The translations under genes were made by a program, and so were the position numbers. The notes beneath the pieces were generated by a model. That model was given only the letters and a program-made list of their open reading frames with translations, was not told the DNA's origin and did not search any database. Positions 1-4,744 of a stretch of DNA of 7,130 bases are shown in pieces. The stretch spans positions 1 to 7,130 of the forward strand of contig CAMWRN010000126.1 of NCBI GenBank assembly GCA_947176675.1. The letters run 5' to 3'. Position 1 is the stretch's first letter; each line of letters begins with the position of its first letter. The DNA is from an uncultured Clostridia bacterium. Lineage in GTDB: Bacteria > Bacillota > Clostridia > Oscillospirales > Ruminococcaceae.

Positions 1-162
1 ATTGTACTCCATTCCGACCTCAACTTCCGTACTGTCCTCAATGTGCATAAGTTCCGCAATAAAATCCGCGGGAAATCTTTCCCCGATTGGAACGTCGGGG
101 AATGCGGGGTCAATGTCGGGAATTACCTCCGTAACAATCTTGCCGTCAAGTTTAACGTACAT
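1..162 (-). CDS. Small phage tail-region protein of unknown function, 3'-truncated by window edge
   Basis: Fifty-four codons are visible, open from ATG at 162 to base 1, with AGGAG well placed upstream and a 10-base gap after the glycine-rich gene. The sequence begins MYVKLDGKIVTEVIPDIDP and continues FPDVPIGERFPADFIAEL, then an acidic segment HIEDSTEVEVGMEYN. The pattern 'P.iDP.FP..Pi.eRf...F...l..v...tEV..gm.Y' resembles short, acidic, soluble proteins I recall next to tail-fibre genes in Firmicutes phages, often shortly before XkdX-like, holin and lysin genes. The function is not known and I assign none. The visible part is acidic and has no membrane segment. Its end, and whether it is fused to anything, lie outside the window. 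Confidence 0.75.
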   Translation of the reverse strand, partial: MYVKLDGKIVTEVIPDIDPAFPDVPIGERFPADFIAELMHIEDSTEVEVGMEYN

Positions 163-169
163 AACACCA

Positions 170-174
170 CTCCT
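170..174 (-). promoter_or_regulatory. Ribosome binding site AGGAG of the last, partial gene
   Basis: AGGAG overlaps the stop codon of the glycine-rich gene (TAG, 175-173) and is 7 bases before ATG at 162. It supports the reality of the short open frame that runs off the left edge. Confidence 0.75.
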
Positions 175-862
175 ATCCTAAAAATTCAATATATATAACT
201 CCTGCCGTACCTGCGGTAACAGCAGCGGCTACTTGAGCTGCCGCCGAGTCTGCAATCTCCGTAATACTTGAACCGAATTTTTGGTACTGCTGTATAAGCG
301 TACTTGCATTAATAGTAGGTTTTGCCGATGTTCCTACGGTGCAGGAAACACTCTGATTCAGAGCCAGATCATAGATACCCGCAGCCATACCGCCGCATTT
401 CCCGGGAACTGCGGAAGCAGTAGCTTTAATTATGTTATTAGAACTGTTTTTAACAGATATCTGCCAGACCTCTCCAACGCCTCCGCCCGCGCCGTATCCC
501 AATCCGGGGCTTCCCAGAACACCGCCGTTACCTGAAGCAGGCGACAAAAAGGCGGTTGTGCTTTCAGATGTGTTAATACGCTGTGCGATCATAGGCGTAC
601 CGCCGTAATTCATGCCGTCATATCCGCCGTACCCTCCGCAGCTTTTTGTGCCTCCCGTGGGACAACACGTCTCGACCGCCCCTCCCGGAGCTGACAATAA
701 ACTTCCGAACGATGTTGTGCCTCCGGTCGACTGTAACGCGCTGACATTTGCGTGAAAAGTCACACCTCCGCTTGCGCCGCCTCCAACGCACACAATCTTC
801 CATGCCCCCGCTTTCGGACACGTCCAAGTCTGCGAGGACTTGATCCAATAAGCCTGCTGCAT
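173..862 (-). CDS. Glycine-rich domain protein, probable tail-tip adhesin / receptor-binding protein
   Basis: A 229-residue protein that fits the glycine-rich domain found at the ends of phage tail fibres. After a 12-residue leader it has WTCPKAGAWKIVCVGGGASGG (13-33), the usual 'W..P..G.w.v.v.GgGasGg' opening; TGGTTSFGSLLSAPGG (46-61), also typical; GGYGGYDGMNYGG (76-88); GYGAGGGVGE (122-131); and a beta-strand ending GVIYIEF (221-227). Seven cysteines (15, 25, 66, 67, 75, 156, 174) are present. Residues about 178-220 are Ala/Thr/Ser/Gln-rich and interrupt the normal approach to the closing strand; they may be an inserted helix. Being last in the fibre series and rich in exposed Gly loops, it is the best candidate for binding the host surface. 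That role is inferred from family and position; it could also be a tip decoration without receptor function. ATG start is supported by AAGGGTGA 6 bases upstream. Confidence 0.8.
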   Translation of the reverse strand: MQQAYWIKSSQTWTCPKAGAWKIVCVGGGASGGVTFHANVSALQSTGGTTSFGSLLSAPGGAVETCCPTGGTKSCGGYGGYDGMNYGGTPMIAQRINTSESTTAFLSPASGNGGVLGSPGLGYGAGGGVGEVWQISVKNSSNNIIKATASAVPGKCGGMAAGIYDLALNQSVSCTVGTSAKPTINASTLIQQYQKFGSSITEIADSAAAQVAAAVTAGTAGVIYIEFLG

Positions 863-868
863 AAAAAT

Positions 869-876
869 TCACCCTT
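869..876 (-). promoter_or_regulatory. Ribosome binding site of the glycine-rich gene
   Basis: AAGGGTGA lies 6 bases before ATG at 862, in the 15-base gap after the fibre gene's TAG (880-878). This gap is the longest non-coding stretch of the window. Confidence 0.7.
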
Positions 877-877
877 T

Positions 878-1654
878 CTAAAAAATTCTGAACAAATCGG
901 ACGGGCGAAGCTGCCGTCTGACTGCACTTGAAACCGTTTCAGCCGCACCTGATTCCGAGGATGGAGTATAACCCAACGCCGACACAACGTTAGCTTTGGT
1001 AAGCTCTCCGCGAATTGTTGCGGAGGACTTGTTTTCCACATTACCCAAGCCGATATTTGCCGCCGTGATACTGACCTGACCCGTCCTATAGGACGATTCC
1101 GCACCGCCCTTAACGCCTGTGATACTGTTGACCTGCGCACCGGCTGCAATGCCGTCCAGCTTCTTTTTATCGGCAGAGGACATCAAGCCGTTAGCGGACC
1201 CAGTAGCTGCACCGTAAGTAGTATTTTCGGTGGGCGGAATGTATCCCAGCGCGTCGGTAACGTTATCCTTTGTCAGTTCCCCGCGGATATCGGCGGAGGA
1301 TTTATTTTCAACGTTTTCCAGACCCATTTGAAGCTTAGTGACATTGTGAGGATTATCCTCATTCGCCGCATGATTTTCCGCAGCTTCAAGAGCTTTCTGC
1401 AAACCCTCAATATTTCCGACGGTATGTCCGTGACTGCCGTCCGCAACTTTAAGTATCCCATTTTCTTCGACGATCGTTTCACCGTCGAAAAGCAGTCCGT
1501 AATCCTCAAAAGACTTGTCTCCCTCAACCGTAACGCCGTTAATGCATGGCTTGTTTTCCAAAAGCGAATAGTCGCTGTCAACAAGAGTTTTAGGCTTTCC
1601 GATATTTCCGCCGATCTTTTGCACGGGCTTGATAGTGGCTTTAAATCCGCACAA
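878..1654 (-). CDS. Tail-fibre protein with 'KPCINGV' motif and two 31-residue repeats
   Basis: A 258-residue fibre protein that probably extends from the baseplate and carries or positions the adhesin encoded next. In order: a short anchoring N-terminus (FKATIKPVQKIGGNIGKPK, 4-22); YSLLENKPCINGVTVEGDKSFEDYGL (29-54), a motif frequent in Firmicutes phage fibres; a helical stretch with ENHAANEDNPHNVT (93-106); repeat A (111-141); ANGLMSSADKKKLDGIAAGA (154-173), a common fibre motif; then TGQVSITAANIGLGNV leading into repeat B (202-232). The C-terminus ends PSDLFRIF. The start is TTG at 1654, because a TGA at 1663-1661 closes the frame just upstream, GGAGGTGA is well placed, and the encoded N-terminus is fibre-like. 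No Met start exists before the conserved N-terminal segment. Enzymatic domains are not seen. Confidence 0.87.
   Translation of the reverse strand: MCGFKATIKPVQKIGGNIGKPKTLVDSDYSLLENKPCINGVTVEGDKSFEDYGLLFDGETIVEENGILKVADGSHGHTVGNIEGLQKALEAAENHAANEDNPHNVTKLQMGLENVENKSSADIRGELTKDNVTDALGYIPPTENTTYGAATGSANGLMSSADKKKLDGIAAGAQVNSITGVKGGAESSYRTGQVSITAANIGLGNVENKSSATIRGELTKANVVSALGYTPSSESGAAETVSSAVRRQLRPSDLFRIF
959..1051 (-). repeat. Tail-fibre repeat B (31 codons)
   Basis: Encodes residues 202-232 of the fibre protein, starting GLGNVENKSSATIRGELT and ending ALGYTPS. This is the second copy of the unit at 1232-1324, with 60 codons between the two copies. Confidence 0.9.
1232..1324 (-). repeat. Tail-fibre repeat A (31 codons)
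   Basis: Encodes residues 111-141 of the fibre protein, starting GLENVENKSSADIRGELT and ending ALGYIPP. It pairs with repeat B at 959-1051: 24 of 31 residues are identical by hand count, but only 7 of those 24 shared residues use the same codon. Confidence 0.9.
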
Positions 1655-1655
1655 A

Positions 1656-2000
1656 TCACATCACCTCCATTTCGCCCAGAGCCGGGAGAACCTGAAACGT
1701 GCTTGCAACGACCGCGGTATAAAAATCCTTGCCGCCTATGCAGACCGCCAGATCGTAAAGATATATACCTGTCTCAATGCCGACGGTATCTTCGGGGGCA
1801 AGCTTTATCAGCAGTTCGCCGTTTTCCCCGCAGTCGCCGGGCATGATGATTTTCTGTATGATCGGATTTTCCTGCATATTGTCCCTGTACTTAACGGTAA
1901 AAACCGCATAGTCCTTTTTACCCAGCCTGTACGGTTTGCCCGACGCGTCTGTCAGCGTGACTTCCAAGTACAGCGTATTTCCGCGCGGAAGCTTTATCAT
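1656..2000 (-). CDS. Small Ig-like baseplate accessory protein
   Basis: A 114-residue protein with no signal peptide or membrane segment. The pattern MIKLPRGNTLYLEVTLTD..G.PY (1-24), YAVFTVKYRD (31-40), PIIQKI (46-51), LAPEDTVGIETGIYLYDLAV (about 67-86) and STFQVLP near the end is an all-beta, immunoglobulin-like arrangement. Similar short proteins occur beside tail fibres in Firmicutes phages and resemble the N-terminal domain of BppU-type baseplate proteins. Its likely role is an adaptor between baseplate and fibre; this is inferred from fold pattern and from its place between two fibre/baseplate genes. Its last codons (MEVM) encode the GGAGGTGA site for the next gene, and its TGA stop is one base before that gene's TTG start. 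Confidence 0.75.
   Translation of the reverse strand: MIKLPRGNTLYLEVTLTDASGKPYRLGKKDYAVFTVKYRDNMQENPIIQKIIMPGDCGENGELLIKLAPEDTVGIETGIYLYDLAVCIGGKDFYTAVVASTFQVLPALGEMEVM
1661..1668 (-). promoter_or_regulatory. Ribosome binding site GGAGGTGA deciding a TTG start
   Basis: A near-perfect anti-16S match lies 6 bases before TTG at 1654-1652, within the last codons of the upstream gene. A GTG at 1659-1657 is in another frame and only 1 base away from the site; that frame gives a 128-codon product with no phage motif, so TTG is the functional start. Confidence 0.8.
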
Positions 2001-2004
2001 GCGA

Positions 2005-2012
2005 TCACCCCC
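2005..2012 (-). promoter_or_regulatory. G-rich ribosome binding site of the 114-residue gene
   Basis: GGGGGTGA, preceded by one more G from the upstream TAG stop (2015-2013), lies 4 bases before ATG at 2000. The run of six G is unusual among the otherwise GGAGG-like sites of this operon. Confidence 0.6.
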
Positions 2013-2717
2013 CTAAATAACGTGGAACAGATCGGCGACGCTGCGTCCGCGCTTTAACCTTGCAACTTCGCTTTTCAGTTCCTCGTTCGGCAGAGTGATT
2101 ATGACGTTTCCGTCCTTTGTCAGCACCGAATCCAGAAATTTGTTCCATTCAGCCGAAACCGTCAACAGCGCGAGTTCGCTTGCTGCTGTGATCGCCGCCG
2201 TCATTTGGGATATGTAATCATCGGTGTCTATCTGATCAATAAGTCCTGCCACAATACCGCAAACATCGGTGTCAAACCGCATATCTTTAATATCGCTTTG
2301 CCGTATCTCCGTAACATTTGCGCCAACGGTTATTTCCGCCGCGCAAAGATCGTACACGGAGGACTTGCGGATAATATCGGGAGGGGAGGGCGTTTCCGCT
2401 TCATTTCCCATAATGACGGCAGGATAGATAGACCTCGTTGTCATATCCAGACGTATAACTATCCTGTCGATACGCGGATACGTCCCGCCATACTTCAATT
2501 TCAGCACGTCCGAACCGTCCGAATAACCAACATATCCGTTTATAAAGCAGCTCCCCGCCGCGATCCTTACCGTAAGCTTGCCCGCCGCCTGAACCTGCAT
2601 TGAGATTGCGGGATTGGCATAAACGCCGTTGCCGATAAACTGACGGAAATAGTCCGCCCAGTCCTCCGCGCTGTATTTGCGGTCGCCCAGATGGCTGTTA
2701 AAAAATCCGCTCCGCAT
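2013..2717 (-). CDS. Baseplate / upper tail-fibre protein (N-terminal 'GFFNS..GDRKY' type)
   Basis: A 234-residue structural protein, probably a peripheral baseplate or fibre-anchoring component. The N-terminus GFFNSHLGDRKYSAEDWADYF (4-24) with NGVYANP (30-36), the beta-rich block TVRIAAGSCFINGYVGY (49-65) and YPRIDRIVIRLDMTTRSIY (80-98) is a pattern I recognise from many Clostridia and Bacilli phage tail regions, where it sits between the hub and the fibres. SVYDLCAAEITV and IKDMRFDTDVCG follow at 120-153. Residues 155-225 look helical, with possible coiled coil at NEELKSEVARLKRG. The C-terminus GRSVADLFHVI resembles that of the fibre protein two genes on. The ATG overlaps the hub stop (TAATG), with GGGAG 10 bases upstream (2732-2728). 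The exact role (BppU-like shoulder or simple fibre) is inference. Confidence 0.8.
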   Translation of the reverse strand: MRSGFFNSHLGDRKYSAEDWADYFRQFIGNGVYANPAISMQVQAAGKLTVRIAAGSCFINGYVGYSDGSDVLKLKYGGTYPRIDRIVIRLDMTTRSIYPAVIMGNEAETPSPPDIIRKSSVYDLCAAEITVGANVTEIRQSDIKDMRFDTDVCGIVAGLIDQIDTDDYISQMTAAITAASELALLTVSAEWNKFLDSVLTKDGNVIITLPNEELKSEVARLKRGRSVADLFHVI

Positions 2718-3856
2718 TACTTTTTCACTCCCTTTATCAAGTCAATTACCGTCCGCAGAGCCGCGCCGAATACCGCGTCAACACTTTTTGTACCCGCCTC
2801 AAAAACCTCCGTGACCTCCTCGATCTGCTTTTTGTAGGACGTGTTCCGTTTGGTATCCTCGATATAAACATAATCGCCCAAACGCCACTCGCTGCGGTAT
2901 CCGTCGCCGACCGCCGTTCCCGTAAAGTTTTCGGTGTAAGGTTGGTAATGCTGCTTGCAGATCGCAAGCAAATTTTTATGAGTGGTCTCATAGTCAACTT
3001 TTTTGATGATTATGGTTTGAGGATTTCCCTCCTCGTCGTATATGATCTTTTCCTCCTCGACGATCACGGCTTCGGTTTCTTCATAGTAATTGGTAAGCTC
3101 CAAGCCGTCCAACGTCTGACCGCCGCTGTAGTCCCGACCGCCCAGAGCGGCATAGAGCATTCTTTCCTTCGCGGGGTCACGTTCAGCCTCTTCATCGGTA
3201 ACGACCGCGCGGCACTCTGCCAGATTGCAGCACCCCTCCTCGGAGTAGCTGTATTCGGTGTTGTATATATTTTGATTTTCCTCAGAAAACACCACGTCGG
3301 GACGTGACGTTCCCGAAACTATCCTGCATACCATTTTCTTTTCGTCGGGGTAAAAGTCGATTTTCACGGCGCGGTTTTCGGTACGGAGCAACGCCCGCGT
3401 GTAGTCGCCTAAATTCTTTCCTACAGCCGATTCTCCGCCCCAGTTGTCGTAATCTTCGGTATCGGATATTTCTACCGACATACCGGGATAGCCGAAAGAG
3501 TAATCGCCCTGTATATCTTCAAGGTACATTTTAAGCGTTTCCCGCAGGGACGACGAATATCCTTTATGAGTGACGGTGCGCTTGTCAAGCAGTCCCTCCA
3601 AAAATGCACCCGAAGCAATAATAAGACGTTCACCGTCCTGTGCAGTCTCATTGATAGATTTAATAAAGACCGTTTCTTCCGCGTCGGGACGGTACAGATA
3701 TCTGTTTTTCCGCAGCAGCGCGATATTGTTTTCCGTCATGGGAGCGCGAAGCTCAAAGCTTCCGACTTCGTAAAAGCGCGGAGTCCAGACCAGCGACTTG
3801 AATTCGTCGATCACTCCAAGTTCATTAAGTCCCGAATCATATACTATCAGATCCAT
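2717..3856 (-). CDS. Baseplate hub / tail-associated protein, Siphovirus ReqiPepy6 Gp37-like
   Basis: A 379-residue protein of the Gp37-like family, the equivalent of the N-terminal hub part of Tal proteins, which caps the tail tube below Dit. Evidence: N-terminus MDLIVYDSGLNELGVIDEF, then SLVWTPRFYEVGSFELRAP (21-39), YLYRPDAEETVFIKSI (53-68) and LEGLLDKRTV (86-95), all characteristic of the family; the middle carries NYSYSEEGCCNLAECRAV-like sequence, and the C-terminal part has WRLGDYVYIED. A charged insert at 259-290 runs from very acidic (EETE, EEE, DEEGN) to basic (IIIKKVDY). No peptidase, lysozyme or fibre domain follows the hub region, so the protein is short compared with large Tal proteins. 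ATG start follows the Dit stop without a gap. The stop TAA overlaps the next ATG by one base (TAATG). Role is from family and position; family assignment is strong. Confidence 0.9.
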   Translation of the reverse strand: MDLIVYDSGLNELGVIDEFKSLVWTPRFYEVGSFELRAPMTENNIALLRKNRYLYRPDAEETVFIKSINETAQDGERLIIASGAFLEGLLDKRTVTHKGYSSSLRETLKMYLEDIQGDYSFGYPGMSVEISDTEDYDNWGGESAVGKNLGDYTRALLRTENRAVKIDFYPDEKKMVCRIVSGTSRPDVVFSEENQNIYNTEYSYSEEGCCNLAECRAVVTDEEAERDPAKERMLYAALGGRDYSGGQTLDGLELTNYYEETEAVIVEEEKIIYDEEGNPQTIIIKKVDYETTHKNLLAICKQHYQPYTENFTGTAVGDGYRSEWRLGDYVYIEDTKRNTSYKKQIEEVTEVFEAGTKSVDAVFGAALRTVIDLIKGVKK

Positions 3857-4732
3857 TTATATCCCTCCGTATTTTGTATCAAATTTGCAAACTATGTCCA
3901 CAGCACGATCGCTGCCGCTGTCAACGCTGTACTTGATAGGATTGTTACCGCAGACCAGCTGAAAGAACTCCGAACCTTTAGTGCGGCGGCTGAAATAATT
4001 CCGGCGTACTCCGTTGTGTGTGAACCAAACGCTTCTTTTGCCCTGCTCCGTGCATATCTCCAGAACGTCACCCGCGTCCATAGCGACTGAAATCCGGATA
4101 AATTGTTCCGTTCGGAGATTCAGAAGTTTTGGATTGGTGCAGGGCTGATTTGCCGTTATGGTAAACAGTGCGCCGCTTTCCACCGTTCCGCCGTTGTAAA
4201 GGTCGGTTATCCTACCGGACCTTATTTCGCCGAACTCCATACCGCTTTGGGGAATACCGATGATAAATTCAAACAATGGAATAAGTCCCGCAATAACGAC
4301 GGAATTATCGCCGCTTTTCCTCCAGTACGGGTCGGGGCATATAAGGGATATCTGCGTTACCATGGGGTATGTGTTAGGCGGCGTGTTGACCTGCTCCGTT
4401 CGGCACTGTATGTATACGTCTATGTTGTCGGTTACATAGCGGAGGCGAAGTTCCTTTTTGCTGTCAAGCAGACTGTTCAGCCGAAGCTTGCTGCGTTCGT
4501 GCTTCCATTTTGCGCCGATATACCGCACTACAAGAGATATACCGCGCTGCGGGAGTATGTTGTTTTGATACATACTTCCGTCGCGGTCGTACAGCTGCAT
4601 TGACAATATTTCGGAAGAAAAACCGATACCGTCCGCAGAAACTATCCGTATCCCGACATCGTTGTATAGATCGACCTGCTCTGCCTTTTCTCCGTTTGGG
4701 GAAATTTCCGACAAGATCAATTGTCTTTTCAC
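3857..4732 (-). CDS. Distal tail protein (Dit, phage tail family / Sipho_tail)
   Basis: Dit forms the ring at the end of the tail tube that joins tube, hub and peripheral baseplate proteins. This 291-residue product lies directly after the tape measure gene, the invariant Dit position in Firmicutes siphophages. Visible family features are an N-terminal domain (about 1-140) ending in the CPDPYWRK motif (132-139), then a beta-rich C-terminal region beginning around FEFIIGIPQSGMEFGEI, with N-GG-T (about 180) and an NP..L segment near 200, as expected for the galectin-like second domain. The length is typical of the short Dit class, without a large carbohydrate-binding insertion. The start is GTG, chosen because AGGAGG lies 6 bases upstream and the protein begins in register with family members (MKRQLIL). 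The last codons (KYGGI) encode the next gene's ribosome binding site. The call rests on motifs and position; a dedicated receptor-binding role for the C-terminal domain is not claimed. Confidence 0.88.
   Translation of the reverse strand: MKRQLILSEISPNGEKAEQVDLYNDVGIRIVSADGIGFSSEILSMQLYDRDGSMYQNNILPQRGISLVVRYIGAKWKHERSKLRLNSLLDSKKELRLRYVTDNIDVYIQCRTEQVNTPPNTYPMVTQISLICPDPYWRKSGDNSVVIAGLIPLFEFIIGIPQSGMEFGEIRSGRITDLYNGGTVESGALFTITANQPCTNPKLLNLRTEQFIRISVAMDAGDVLEICTEQGKRSVWFTHNGVRRNYFSRRTKGSEFFQLVCGNNPIKYSVDSGSDRAVDIVCKFDTKYGGI
3863..3868 (-). promoter_or_regulatory. Ribosome binding site GGAGGG for the hub gene, inside the Dit gene
   Basis: GGAGGG is formed by the Gly-Gly codons of the Dit C-terminus and lies 6 bases before the ATG at 3856. 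The Dit stop TAA (3859-3857) directly abuts that ATG with no gap, an arrangement favouring translational coupling. Confidence 0.8.
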
Positions 4733-4738
4733 ACCGTG

Positions 4739-4744
4739 CCTCCT
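4739..4744 (-). promoter_or_regulatory. Ribosome binding site AGGAGG for the GTG start of the distal tail gene
   Basis: On the minus strand AGGAGG overlaps the tape measure stop codon (TAG, 4745-4743) and sits 6 bases before GTG at 4732-4730. This perfect site supports a GTG start for the next gene and suggests re-initiation after the tape measure gene is translated. Confidence 0.85.

Noticed and set aside
281..535. Plus-strand open frame opposite the glycine-rich gene
   Set aside because: No ribosome binding site or family pattern; it is antisense to a convincing structural gene whose Gly/Ala codons keep the reverse frame open.
863..877. Internal promoter or terminator in the largest intergenic gap
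   Set aside because: Only 15 bases, occupied by the ribosome binding site; no hairpin with a T-run and no -35/-10 pair can fit.
760..1149. Alternative minus-strand frame across the fibre/adhesin junction
   Set aside because: Arg/Ser-rich product without motifs; it overlaps two genes with clear phage motifs in other frames.
173..1654. Possible diversity-generating retroelement target in the adhesin or fibre gene
   Set aside because: No C-type lectin-like ending, no second near-identical template copy and no reverse transcriptase in the window; the gene ends look like ordinary fibre and Gly-rich domains.
1273..1659. 128-codon minus-strand frame starting at GTG 1659
   Set aside because: Shares the ribosome binding site region of the fibre gene but is only 1 base from GGAGGTGA, and its product has no phage motif; the TTG frame carries the conserved fibre repeats.
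1328..2057. Two overlapping plus-strand open frames (1328-1846 and 1629-2057)
   Set aside because: Both cross gene boundaries of the opposite strand and encode low-complexity basic products; treated as shadows.
3566..4603. Long plus-strand open frames opposite the hub and Dit genes (3566-4090, 4103-4603)
   Set aside because: Each is antisense to a recognised tail protein gene, lacks a good ribosome binding site and shows no domain pattern.
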